Source: Batrachochytrium dendrobatidis JAM81 (lineage: Eukaryota; Chytridiomycota; Chytridiomycetes; Rhizophydiales). Taken from it: 64,000 bases of DNA. The translations under genes and the position numbers were made by a program. Position 1 is the first letter of the stretch. Each line of letters starts with the position of its first letter. The DNA lies in assembly GCF_000203795.2 (NCBI RefSeq), contig NW_006281102.1, positions 848,567 through 912,566 of the forward strand. The letters run 5' to 3'. Under the pieces are notes generated by a model. It was given only the letters and a program-made list of their open reading frames with translations. It was not told the origin of the DNA and made no database searches. Below are positions 33,292 through 44,416 of the stretch, piece by piece.

Positions 33292-34241
33292 TTATTCTGT
33301 ACGCAGGATTAGATGGATGCCTGAATCAGAAACAACTGGGTTGCTGAGTTCTCCCACTTTAAGTGCAAATCTAATTCATCAAGAGTTAGTTGAATTGGAA
33401 TCAAGACAATCCAATCCGATTCAACCTACGCTGCTTGTTCGAATGAGGCTTTATTACCAATTGTTTTAATACAAATGTGTGAGTATTGACATTGAATCAA
33501 TGTATTCTTGGTGATTCCGTTACCTTGCATCTGGCCATAACCAAACTTGCCCAAATCTCCACCCCTGGAAGCTGAGCTGCAATCACTCTCTGTTTTAGCA
33601 AGGGTTGACAAGTCCACTTCACCCGACTCGATCTTGGCCCGGAAATCTAATACATACAACAGCAACATTGGGTTCAGTTGTATTTCTTTAAACGTTATTT
33701 TACAAATGTGTGAGCAAATACTTTGGATAATCTGCATCGCTTCTTCTTTAGATCGACTGATGTTGGCCTATAGTAAGTTGGGGTTAGTCCTTTGTCAATC
33801 ATGCATCAGCATATATGCATGGTGCAACCTCTTTCCAGCTAGATGGTCTGCGAGACCCACTGTGCTTGACCAGAAGATGGGAAGCACGGATTTGATTTTG
33901 AGCAGTGCTGGCCTCATCATCACCTACTGGAACCAGACTAAGATCCAAAGGAATGATCTTGACATCTCCCTCTGGTTTCTCCCAATGGGACTGCTTGGTG
34001 TCTGGGCTGAAATAATAAATTCGTTTCTTGGATCGAGACCATCGTTCCTAGTATTGCAGTTGTCATTCACTTGGGTCAGTCTATTCATCAATGGTTAGAG
34101 TACAATGTAACGGGTAGAACATGTCCAACTTTACCTCCCATTCTGCCTAGAGTAGGAAAGCAGTCCCATATATGTAGACTGTATTAGTAATGCATATCAG
34201 TATAGTAGAAATAGCAGTTTAATACAAGAGCTCACAGTCAT
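33292..34241 (-). CDS. PIN1: Parvulin-type PPIase PIN1/Ess1
   Basis: Seven exons: 34241-34236, 34146-34135, 34047-33829, 33767-33722, 33646-33524, 33448-33430 and 33370-33292 (167 residues; human PIN1 has 163). The WW domain is at about 4-34 (EERWSRSKKRIYYF, then SHWEKPE). The parvulin domain from about 58 has IRASHLLVKHSGSRRPSS with the phosphate-binding Lys/Arg residues, ESDCSSASRGGDLG with the active-site Cys, FGYGQMQ, and VSDSGIHLILRTE with the His. PIN1 isomerises phospho-Ser/Thr-Pro bonds, notably in the RNA polymerase II tail. The WW start is built from a 6-base first exon and a 12-base second exon (GCA GAA TGG GAG). The stop is only 92 bases from the ARPC4 start, on the same strand. 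Confidence 0.92.
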
Positions 34242-34301
34242 CTCGGCTCAAATCGTTGGTATTTAATCGGAGATTTAAAGTTTCAAGATAAAAATCTTGA
34301 T

Positions 34302-34626
34302 TATAGTCGTATTCAATATTGATGACTTGAATTTATTTTGGATTGTTATTGGAATGTTGGTTTTACGCAACCAAGAAATATCTGACAATATTCAAGAAAC
34401 TCTTGTAACTCGATACATTTACGCTTCAGTTCAAGAATACAACTAACGTGTCAATCACTCAATACTCGTTTGTAATAAAATAAAAGTATCGAGAGTATGA
34501 AATATATTGGCCATTCTCCCAGTTTTTATACAAAAATCTGCATAATATCAATCAACTCTGTCAAACAGCTCATTATGTATTTTGACATTCTTGTTTAGTG
34601 TTTCATTTTACGTGGATGCATCTGTA
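34302..34626 (-). mobile_element. MITE copy K (325 bp), overlaps the FKBP stop codon
   Basis: The left end TATAGTCGTATTCA and the right end, which in reverse complement reads TACAGATGCATCCACGTAAA followed by ATGAAACACTAAA, are the family's terminal repeats. The right repeat coincides with the last codons of the FKBP gene on the same strand. Confidence 0.75.
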
Positions 34627-35885
34627 TCCTTAGTCTTGAACATCTTAGAATACAACATTTTCTCATTTGTCATCTGCGTCTGCTGTTTCTTATGGATCTT
34701 ACTAATCTCTGCATCTACATTCACATCCACCAAAATCTAAAGATATATTGCCATACATTAGTTGAATAGGGTAGTGTTTACTGTTTTCAATATAAAACTT
34801 CCATCATAGTCCACTTACATCGCGATGGCTTTGAAGCATGTTTACAGCATCATCAAACTGTCCCTGTCCAGTGTATGCTTGAGATAGTCGATACGTTGCC
34901 TTGGCATTGGTCATATCCATGCTTTTGACTTTCTGACAGCAGTCAACGGCAGCACTAAAATCCTTTAGTTTTAGATAAACAGCTGCCAAATTACAATTCA
35001 AAGTGATTTGCAGCTGCTTGATCGTATCATGCTCTGCAGAGATCGTATCTCGTGTGTTTTTGAATAGCTTCAGAGCAGAAAGATAGCACTCCTTTGCAAG
35101 CGCAAACTCGCTATGCTTAAAATAGTTGTTGCCTTCGTCTTTGTGAAGGGTTGCTGCAGCAATCTTTTCGTCCGTGGTTTTGTCTGCAGTTGACTGTCGA
35201 ATTGTTTACAAAATTTGAAATGAATACGGCTATAGAGTACTATTTAAACATGAGATTTGTATTCCTACTTTACCAAATCTGCAGATACAAGTTCGACATC
35301 AAACAAGAGTGTTGAATTTCCTGGAATTTTTGGTGGGCTGCCTTGAGGTCCATATCCTGAAATATATCAAGTTATAATTAAAAACATTCACTAATATGCA
35401 GACATAAAGCCAATACAATCATAGCGAGATTGCATTTTCTTGTACCATATTCAGGGTAAATCAACAGCGAAGCTTTTTCGCCCACTCTCATGGTGGCAAG
35501 ACCAACATCCCATCCTTTGATCACCATTCCTAATATCACCATTTGGACTACATGTCAGCAATGTTACAAAAACAGATCAACTGTGGTATCAAGCCTGAAA
35601 ACTACCTTGGCCCAAACGAATCTGAATAGGCTCATCTCTATCCAGACTTGAATCAAACACTTCTCCTGAAGGGTAAAGCGACCCAGTATAATGCACTAGC
35701 AAATCAGGCGGTTAAATGGTGGTTCCAATACGATGAAATATCACTGAAATCGACAGCTTACCTCTCATAGTTGTTCCTGGACGATCAATCAGATCACCAG
35801 ATCCTTCAGATAACAGTTTTTTACAAACATGATTCGAGTCGTCAAGGCTAACGAATTCGTTGTGGGTGGTGAGACCTGTTTGCAT
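34608..35885 (-). CDS. FK506-binding PPIase with TPR domain
   Basis: Six exons: 35885-35762, 35695-35606, 35529-35446, 35356-35274, 35193-34819 and 34736-34608 (294 residues). The FKBP domain is at about 40-125: VHYTGSLYPSGEVFDSSLDR, KGWDVGLATMRVGE, PEYGYGPQGSPP and LLFDVEL. The pocket residues (Tyr, Phe-Asp, Trp, Tyr, Phe) are all present, so it should be active. Three TPR repeats follow at about 143-260 (NCNLAAVYLKLKDFSAAVDC, ATYRLSQAYTGQGQFDDAV), the module that usually docks the Hsp90 C-terminus. It is like a one-FKBP-domain version of FKBP51/52 or AIP. The last five codons and the stop (ACA GAT GCA TCC ACG TAA) lie inside MITE copy K. Confidence 0.9.
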
Positions 35886-36007
35886 TGATGGTGGTACTTG
35901 TAGAATAAATGTGACAAGGATTCATTGTTATAAGAATGCTTCAGTAACTCATTCATGCAAGATAAGCAAGACTCACATTCAAGATTTCTTTAAAAAAGGT
36001 AGAGTGT

Positions 36008-36445
36008 TATGGTTGTATTCCCGAAAAATATACCGCCAAATAAATCTCAAATTGCCAATCTTATGGAATGATTTAATGCCCAATTTACTGAACAATATTG
36101 TGTTTTTTGGTGACTGGCATGGAAACAACTTTTCTAAACACTTGCAATCTTTGTTTTTTGGATTAGAACACGAGCGTACAAGTTTAGGATACAAAGTAGA
36201 GTTTGTACAGCTGGATTGAAAGTGGTTGAACTCAGCATCTGGCTTCAAACTCGGTGATCGTACAATGTGACTGTCAAGTGAGAATGATTTCCGTTTAAAA
36301 CTATAGTTTAATTGTATTATATGATGAGCGTTGTATCTATTGAATAAGCAGACAATTTCTAGTAAGAAAGCGCAACATGTAACCATTGTATATTCCAAAG
36401 CAGTGACTACAAGATAGTGTTTTGTTTTACGTGAATATAACTGTA
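36008..36445 (+). mobile_element. MITE copy D (438 bp)
   Basis: The left end is TATGGTTGTATTCCCGAAAA. The right end TTTTACGTGAATATAACTGTA is a clean terminal repeat in reverse, with TA at both edges. The interior includes CTTATGGAATGAT, GGATTAGAACACGAGCG and AAAACTATAGTTTAATTG, shared with copies A, C and F. It sits in the gap between the FKBP and cis-prenyltransferase genes, which are divergent. Confidence 0.75.
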
Positions 36446-36676
36446 AATACACTCATTCAACTGTAGCGATAAGCGATTCAACCAACTCTCAATTACTGCT
36501 CAAGTTGACCTACTGTCTACTCAATATCTAATCAGTTGGCTTCATACATTCAAGCATCTTAGAATTCCAGTCTAATACTCGAGTCGATTGTATGGATCAA
36601 TATATCACGTGATGAATGGTTTTATTGCAAAACTTGCCGACTTTAAAGCCGCAACTAAATATCAACACCATATCAA

Positions 36677-38045
36677 ATGCATTCTATCCTGCAAACAATT
36701 CATGCATATTTGGCACTATTCATATCATGGATCTCAAATACATTTCAAAAAATAACTCTTTCAATACTTGTTTTGGGTCCTGTGCCAAAACATGTGGCAT
36801 TTGTTATGGATGGCAACCGTCGTTTTGCCAAACGACTTCATCTGCAGCCTAGTGAAGGCCATCAACTTGGATTCAAAAAGCTTGAAGAGGTGAGCCTATG
36901 CAATTCATTTATAAGCTTATCCATGTTTGAGTTTTTTTAGATTTGATATTTGGAGCCATCAGTCGTATTGTCCATACTTCATTTATTGACAGATACGAGT
37001 TTTCATTGATCTACCATGGATAAAAAGACATTAGACTGGTGCATGAAACTGGGCATTAAAGTGGTGACAGTGTATGCATTTTCAATAGAAAACTTTAAAC
37101 GGCCAAAAGAGGAAGTTGATGTGCTGATGGAACTTGCTGAGCGCAAATTTGGTGAATTTGTTACAAAGAGGTAAGGATATGCACCATCATACAGCAATCC
37201 ATAACGGGTTTGGCTGAAATGGGATAGACCAGGTTTTCAGATTCAAATTTTTTAAAACTGTTGTAGTGATCTTGTACAGAAGCATGGCATTTCCATCCGA
37301 GTCATTGGTGACACGAAGCTTCTTCGAGAACCAGTATACAAAGCGGCATGTAAAGTCACATCAGAAACATGCAACAATACCGGTGCTATTCTCAATATCT
37401 GTTGTCCCTACACGTCGCAAAATGAGATCCTTGTTGCTATGCAGGAGGTTGTGCAAGGTGTACAGAGCGGAAAAGTGCTCGAGTCCGATGTATGCGAGAA
37501 AATGATTGAACAATGTCTGTATACAGAGGAATGTCCACCTTTGGATGTATTGGTGAGAACATCGGGCGAGGCTCGGTTGAGTGATTTTATGCTGTGGCAG
37601 GTAATATAGTTCAGATCGTCTTTTACTGTTCAAGCAACACATCTTGGCTCAGTCATTTGTTTGTATTTAGGCTGGACGAGATTGTTTATTGCACTTTCCA
37701 AAAAAACTCTGGCCCGAGTTTTCGTTTTGGGATATGCTTCCTATTCTACTTCACTACCAAGCAAACTATGCCAAAATTAAAGTAAGTCGATTTATTCCCA
37801 TTACCCAACTCTTGGCAGTTTTTGATATGATCCATGCAGTAGTAACCTTTATACCAATTATATAGGCATCAAGAGAACAAGCGCAATTGCATGCAACACA
37901 ACCGCCTGCATCTATATCGACAACTAATCAATCGGTCAAATTCAATGCAGTAGAGCATGCCAAGAGTCGTCAAAGACAGTCAACGTTCTACAATCATGTC
38001 TACAAGACACGACTAAATAGTATCAGGCATGATGCAATGTCATGA
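36677..38045 (+). CDS. cis-Prenyltransferase (dehydrodolichyl diphosphate synthase catalytic subunit)
   Basis: Five exons: 36677-36889, 37028-37170, 37267-37600, 37671-37781 and 37866-38045 (326 residues). An N-terminal hydrophobic stretch (about 5-30) is followed by [15 protein letters not shown], the catalytic Asp motif of undecaprenyl/dehydrodolichyl diphosphate synthases, then [63 protein letters not shown] and [12 protein letters not shown]. The enzyme condenses isopentenyl diphosphate onto farnesyl diphosphate to make the dolichol precursor for N-glycosylation and GPI anchors (RER2/SRT1, DHDDS); NgBR/Nus1 would be its partner. The C-terminal tail of about 60 residues is basic and low-complexity. 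The start is the first ATG after an in-frame stop. Confidence 0.93.
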
Positions 38046-38217
38046 ACCCTGTCTTTCTAGCACATGCATATAATATTTTATTTTCATTTCAGTTGTAAAT
38101 TGGGTTTAGGATTTGGTATGAAGTAAAAGATTTGAAATGTTATATTTGGCTTTTGTATGTTAACTAGTATACTTGGCAAACCATAAACTATATGGCAACA
38201 TAATGAATCCTCAGAAG

Positions 38218-40193
38218 CTATGGAGCGACACGTTTAATTTCAAACATAGTATCGAGGTCAACATGAATAATGTCATCCACAGCTTCAATGGCACCTTCTT
38301 CACTATCGTCGTCATTGATTTCAAATCTACCACTGCCTGAATCTCGGGATTTTTGATCCGTTTTAGTAGCATGACCCCACATGGATGATGGGTCAGATGG
38401 AAGTGGTGCAGCTGATTTAGACGAACATGACAAAAGCTTGACTGAACAGCGCTTCGATATTGCATCTACAGACAGCACTTGTGCTTCCTAATGCGTATAC
38501 AGTACAGTATACAAACATAATCAATTCAGTTTTCTAAATCCTTACAAACTACTCGAATAGCAAATACGATATGAGCTGTATACCTTGAACTCTGAAATTT
38601 CTGGTGTGTATGCTGTCGACAATTCTAAAGTCTATCAAACCAATAAATGTATGGTCAGATGTAAAATGCATTGTACACATTTCACAATCAAAAAGACATA
38701 CTATTATACCTTGAATGCAATCACCATTCCTGGACGAGGAAGGCCCTGCAGGTATGGCATTAAATCGTAGTTTTGAAAAGAGCTTGCTTGACTGTCCTTG
38801 TTTGATTCAATGGATACGTTTTCGGTTACATTTGGCTCGATTGTGGATTGTTCTGTATTACTGTTTACATCCTGAGACTTGGATTGATGCAATGAAACGC
38901 CTTCTTCACTGTCGTTATTGTCGTTCAGCTCTTCACTTACTGCACCGCCGATCGCAAGTTGAGCAGCACGTTGATTACGTCTCATTCTTCTTCGGGCGCT
39001 TTTGGACAACGATGGAACAGACATGTCCGAGTCTTTTAAATGTACGTGAGAGTACACAATATATGGCTCATTTTCAGATAATTCCGTGTTTTGTTTGACA
39101 GGTGGTTCATCAAAAGTAGATGCGTATGGAAAAGTAACATCATTGGCATCATCAAACCGAACGTGAGTGCGTTCAGTGTCAATCATATTTTGAACTGCCT
39201 TGCGCTTATTTTTTGTAAGTCCAGATGGTATGCAAACAGAGTTGATTGCGTTGGATGTTGCAGTAGCTGTGCTTGTAACATCACAGTGTGTTTCTAAAGA
39301 TGACTCGTCGTTATCATTGTCAGAAAGCTCTTCTTCAGAGGACGAACTTGAAGATTCCGTATCTTCGCTTGATGAACTCTCCTCTGCAGAGGAACTACCT
39401 TCAGAATCAGAAGATGCAGCGCTAGAAGACTCATCTATAGAATAAAATCCAAGTAAATATACATCTCAATGCAAGCAACATTAGATTCAGAACGCATTTA
39501 CCAGCATCACTAGTCATTTGTGGGATATCTTCTTCAACCTCGTCATCTGCTGGGATATCCACCTTGAACTTTTTTAGCTTTCTATCAAGTGCTTGGCTCA
39601 GCAGTTGTTCAAATTGATCCTCTTTAGCAAAATATGAATCTTCGTCGTCATCGTTTTGTAAAGTAGATTGAAATGCTTGAAAAAATGGCTCAGAATCCAG
39701 TTTTCGTTTGCCTAATCAATCATATGGTGTACGATTGAGCATACCAACACAACAATCCATAACCCAAGTTTTGGTATAAAAGTTTGACTCACATACCATT
39801 GGAAAGACTCTGATTTTTGGTGAAATGAGTCGAATCAAAGTTTTGGGCATACTCGGAAATTCCTACACTGGATTACCTCGCATATAAAAATAAGTGCATT
39901 AGTATTTTATGGTCCAATCCGTACTGTCAACAACATCAAACATACCTAACCAGATCGTTATCTCTCAAAACGCAAAAGGTAAGACTATCGCCCAACAATT
40001 TGAAGCCATCTATGGATAGTTCGATGGATGCAGCAGCCATTTGGTTTTGATGCAGATGGAGTTGAGAATGAATGACTTTGGACAACTGGCTGATGGTGCA
40101 AGTGTCCGAGTCAGTTTCTCGTATGCACATCCAATATTTAGATAAAGGAAGTGGAGTCAGAGTCTGCAGTCTGATCCTGATTGCAGCTGACAT
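38218..40193 (-). CDS. COIL: Coilin (Cajal body scaffold)
   Basis: Six exons: 40193-39946, 39867-39797, 39711-39502, 39434-38710, 38631-38584 and 38487-38218 (523 residues). The N-terminal self-association domain (about 1-85) is IRIRLQTLTPLPLSKYWMCI, then SIELSIDGFKLL and RDNDLVRV, matching coilin's ubiquitin-like N-domain ending RDND. An acidic Ser-rich middle (about 180-235) is followed by the basic SKSARRRMRRNQRA, equivalent to coilin's SRSARRKKAKR motif. The C-terminal Tudor-like domain, about 400-450, has YLQGLPRPGMVIAFK and LELSTAYTPEISEFKEAQVL. Coilin organises snRNP and snoRNP maturation. It is absent from yeast, so its presence fits an early-diverging fungus. Confidence 0.9.
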
Positions 40194-40570
40194 TGCAGAT
40201 ACTTGAGCAGTGAATAAAAAGAAGTTTTTCCAATAAATTCCAATTTGATGGACAAAAAATAATGAAGTTCAGGCTTGAGCATATTCAAATGATTGACAAT
40301 AAACACTTGGATCTGAAATGAGCCAATTGAAACATTCTAGTGTTGAGTGTGCATATCAACCAGTTGCCAGTGTCCGTCTTAAACTCATCTCCAAAGCAAT
40401 ACCAACTATTAATCCGAATCTTGGAATGTAATCATGTTTTTAAACATGCAGTGATGGAGTAGACTTGGAATCATTGAGCTTTACAAGAGTTTGAGTCTAA
40501 AAACCAAACTTGACTTGAAACCAACACATTCAGTGGATCAGTTACAGTTGCGTCTACACATAAAAGTACA
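40194..40570. promoter_or_regulatory. Divergent upstream region of coilin and Derlin
   Basis: 377 bases between two start codons. No gene and no repeat element seen. Confidence 0.4.
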
Positions 40571-41769
40571 ATGGCAGATGCTGGAGGTCATATGCAGCTA
40601 CCAGTCGAGCAGTGGTACTTTGATATCCCCGTTATCACTAGGCTATATTCCACCTGCGTGGTCTTGATGACCCTTGCCTGTGTGAGTTGCACTATCGAAT
40701 GGCTCGATGTCTTGAGCACTACACATGTCAGGATTGTTGGTACTGACGGCTAACCGCATGAGCATCCGTTGGTAATTGTCTTGATTCTAGCAATTAGACT
40801 TGGTCTCTCCTTATCGCCTATTTTACAGCTGGACAATGGTTTGGAAGGCAAAGCAGGTAAGCGTCGTGGATGCATGCTAGAGATCATTTCAAGGCCAGCA
40901 TCAGAATGAGTAGCCTCAGCCACCACTGGCAATCACTACAGACTAATCGGATTTCATTGTTTTTGAATTGCATTCATGCATTGAGTAGTACTGGAGAGTA
41001 ATTACAACTTTTCTTTATTTTGGAAGCTTTTCGGTGGATTTTCTATTCCATATGTTCTTTTTGTAAGCATGTATGTTGTCTTGATTTTCTTGTTTTGGAT
41101 ATCCAACTATAACATTGTTTTACTGGGATCCATAATATATCTTAGAGTCCAGTATTGTCGTATGCTGGAAGAGGGATCTTTCCGTGGAAGAACTCATGAT
41201 TTTCTCTGGATGTTTGTTATCGGTGCAACCTCAATGGTGGTAAGCATTCATAGGCGAAACAACGCTTATTAGATATTTCATGTAAAATATCTGCTCATAT
41301 CATTAATCTTTGATCCGTTCAACGTTCAAATCATTAGTTGATATCATCACTGTTTGATGCAAACAAAGAAGTTCCGTTTCTCTCATCAGCATTCACGTTC
41401 ATGTTAACCTACGTCTGGTCACGACGTAACCCATCTACTCGTATCAATTTTTTGGGCCTCTTCAACTTTGATGCGCCTTATCTACCATGGGTATTGATTG
41501 GATTCACTCTGGTATTCCATGGTGTGACTCCTTGGGCTGATTTTATAGGATTGGCTGTTGGACATGGCTACTATTATCTTGAAGATGTTTATCCACATCT
41601 AAGAGGGAGTCACGGACATCGACCATTGGCTACTCCAGCGATTGTTGAACGGGCGTTTGAGTGGATGGAGAGCGTCAGTAAAGGAAATGGTGGTTATGCT
41701 GCAGTGCTTCCCGATGCGATGCTACCAGATGCAGATGGTGGTGTACAAGAGCATTTACATCAAGATTAA
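40571..41769 (+). CDS. Derlin (DER1-like rhomboid pseudoprotease, ERAD)
   Basis: Four exons: 40571-40681, 40791-40856, about 40997-41239 and 41338-41769 (about 283 residues). Landmarks: [39 protein letters not shown] (Derlin WRL), [54 protein letters not shown] and [18 protein letters not shown]. Derlins thin the ER membrane and help pull misfolded proteins to Cdc48. Catalytic rhomboid Ser/His are not expected. The start of exon 3 is uncertain: 40997 keeps the conserved Trp but adds about ten residues, while 41027 loses it. The loop between the WRL-like motif and YCRM is about 18 residues longer than in Derlin-2; an unspotted intron could explain that. Confidence 0.9.
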
Positions 41770-41874
41770 ACCTATTATTATTGCTATACATTGAGCTGTT
41801 TTAAACAGATTCAGATGAATCTATTCATGGTGTTTTTTGTGGAGATTGTAATCAAGAACGATTCCATTTACGTG

Positions 41875-41908
41875 ATACTGTTGATGATTGATCAATCATC
41901 AACAGTAT
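41875..41908. repeat. Perfect 34-bp palindrome
   Basis: Arm ATACTGTTGATGATTGA is followed directly by its exact reverse complement with no spacer. It lies 106 bases after the Derlin stop. It could form a hairpin in RNA or DNA; I know no matching site. Confidence 0.8.
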
Positions 41909-42055
41909 ATTCTTGCGCAGTGTAAAAAGAACAAGAATACAATATATATCTGAAGAATTCATACAAGAGTGCTAGTACAAGGAATGGAATCGGATAGTTT
42001 GCATTCAGACACAGCAACCATTTTAGATTAAATGACATGTTTGAGCAATTTATTC

Positions 42056-42436
42056 TACAACCGTACTCGTGTAAAATGAAATACTAGTGGTTGAATACTT
42101 GTTGGTTTCCTACTACAAACTGACTTTAATAGACACAACGATCATCATAACACACAATCAAAGTGTAACTTGACTTTCAATACATTATACGATTGACAGA
42201 CTCGCCCATACAATCCAAACATTGGATTTGTCTGTTTTGAATCAAACTCGTCTGATGTATTCTAATTTCATACGTTCGCGTTCTGGCTCAAAAAACAATG
42301 ACTGCAACTCTATGTATCAATTACCAAAGGATAATGTTATTCAGCAAATTTGAATGGACCATTATTGCATGAAACTGTTAGATTATGTTGTGCTCTAGCT
42401 TATTTAATGATCCATTTACGTGAATATAAACAGTCG
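42056..42436 (-). mobile_element. MITE copy E (about 380 bp)
   Basis: The left end TACAACCGTACTCGTGTAAA and the right end CATTTACGTGAATATAAACAG are terminal repeats. The middle (GTTCGCGTTCTGGCTCAAAA and similar) matches the interior of copies A, B and D in reverse. It ends about 230 bases before the MAPKK start. Confidence 0.7.
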
Positions 42437-42669
42437 ACTCTTGAAAGCAATCCATCTAGTTAGATTGGAGTGGGTTTATGTGATTCTAGGATAGTGGTAT
42501 AGGATCAGATGTATAGATTGAAACCCAACCATCTTGACTTGATCGTATATCAATTCAGACTACTTGCAACTGTATGGTGATGTCAGGTTGAATACAACTG
42601 TTATCAGCAGCTTGCTCTCACCCAAGATTTATTATTCAGCCCCATAAGCAGATCAAACCAGCCATTACT

Positions 42670-44416
42670 ATGAATACTGCAGTAGTGCCCTCCAACCAGC
42701 CAAAAGGGCCGAAACGTCGTATCCAAATTAGATTGGATGCTCCATTGCACTTGAATGACCTTGCAGCCATCACTTCAACAATCACTCCTTTTGATGCATT
42801 GTCGCAGTTCATGTATGTTGCATGGACATTGTATTGACGATTTCAACATTGAACCTTTTATTGTCTGCTCTTTGATGTATTTCATAAGCTGCATTCTTGT
42901 TTTGAGTCGATCTTGTCGGTAGTGTCACTGGAGTGTCACTAGTATCAAATGCTAACGATATTTACTAGTGATCCGAATGGAAAACTGCATTTTGCAGGCA
43001 AGGCATGCATTGACTCTCAAGGAGTGGACTTCAAAAACGGCACTTCATATAGGATCAACATGACCGAGTTTACGCTGGTCAAGATACTGGGGAAAGGACA
43101 GTATGGAGTGGTTCAGCTTGTCCATCACAACCCAACCAATGTTAAGATGGGTAGGCCAGTTTAATAGCCACGTCATGGACTAATCTATTCATTTACCAAC
43201 TCATATCGTTGAATGATACTAATCCTATTTGATTGTAATCTAATGTGCTGCCATTCTTACGACCCATCCTTCAACTACTAAACTACAGCACTCAAGGAAA
43301 TTATGCTGGAATTGGACGAGCTTAAAATGAATCAAATCACTATGGAATTGCAAATACTGCATGCCAGTCATCATCCCAATATCATCGACTTTTATGGTGC
43401 GTTTTTCATTGAAAGCTGTGTCTATATGTGTATCGAGTACATGGATGGCGGATCGTTGGATAAACTATACTCTGGCGGCATCCCAGAACCTATCTTGAGG
43501 GAAATCACCTTGGCTGTAAGTATAGAAGCTATGGTTGGTTTGAAACACATTCTGATCTTGTGAAACCATCTTAATTCCAATCTACTGAATAGGTTGTGCA
43601 AGGACTTCATTTTCTCAAATCATCGCTATCCATTATTCATCGAGGTCAGTAAAAATTCATTACTTTTGGAATAGATGATCTGATGCTATCAAGATCCGGC
43701 AGATTTTCCGTGTCTTTAGCGTATTGGATAAACTAATAGGGTTGATTGTATTAGATGTTAAACCTACAAATATCCTAGTAAATACATTGGGTCAGATCAA
43801 GCTGTGTGATTTTGGTGTCAGTGGGCAGCTGGTTCAGTCACTAGCAAAAACGAATATTGGATGTCAGTCCTACATGGCAGTGAGTACTGATATATGCGAT
43901 CATTAGTTTTGTCATTCAAACGGCTTTACTAATGTAACGATTTGATTTCAAATCACTGATGCCTAAACAATCCTAATTTAGCCCGAACGTATTGCGTCAC
44001 GAAGTACAGGAAAGTATTCCGCGAGATCCGATGTATGGAGTGTAGGCATCACGATTGTTGAACTGGGAGTAGGCGCATACCCCTTCCCTTGGGACAAGTT
44101 TGATAGTGTGTTTGCCCAACTAAGCGCAATTGTATCGTCAGACGCACCAACTCTTCCAGTCGAGTCGTTTTCCGAAGACGCACGGAATTTTATATCTAAA
44201 TGGTAAGAGCAGCAGCAATCTAGTATGCAAAATATAAATCGACTGATTTTAATGTGATTTGAACTGCGACTTTTTTAATACTTTAGTTTGGAAAAAGATC
44301 CTCAAGCCAGACCCACGTATCCTGAACTTCTTTTGGCACCATGGTTGACACAGTGCAAGACAGATGTAGATGTAGGAGCATGGGTAAAACAAGCACTTGA
44401 AAAACGGGCATCATGA
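42670..44416 (+). CDS. MAP kinase kinase (Pbs2/STE7 type)
   Basis: Seven exons: 42670-42812, 42969-43150, 43289-43515, 43593-43644, 43755-43879, 43982-44202 and 44287-44416 (359 residues). The kinase domain covers about 80-345: glycine loop GKGQYGVV (88), VKMALKEI with the ATP-binding Lys, [10 protein letters not shown] (about 199), DFGVSG and the activation segment [17 protein letters not shown] (about 227-243) with the Ser-x-Ala-Lys-Thr pair that is phosphorylated by a MAPKKK. This pattern is typical of Pbs2 and Mkk1/2-type enzymes, which act in osmotic-stress or cell-wall pathways. The N-terminus is short (about 80 residues), so long Pbs2-style docking regions are missing. Which MAPK it activates cannot be told from the sequence. 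Confidence 0.93.

Larger units (their letters stand above)
41770..42669. other. Intergenic with perfect palindrome and MITE copy E
   Basis: 900 bases between Derlin and the MAPKK. It holds the 34-base palindrome at 41875-41908 and MITE copy E at 42056-42436. No gene seen. Confidence 0.5.

Noticed and set aside
35979..36452. 157-codon minus-strand frame
   Set aside because: It lies almost entirely within MITE copy D; a chance frame.
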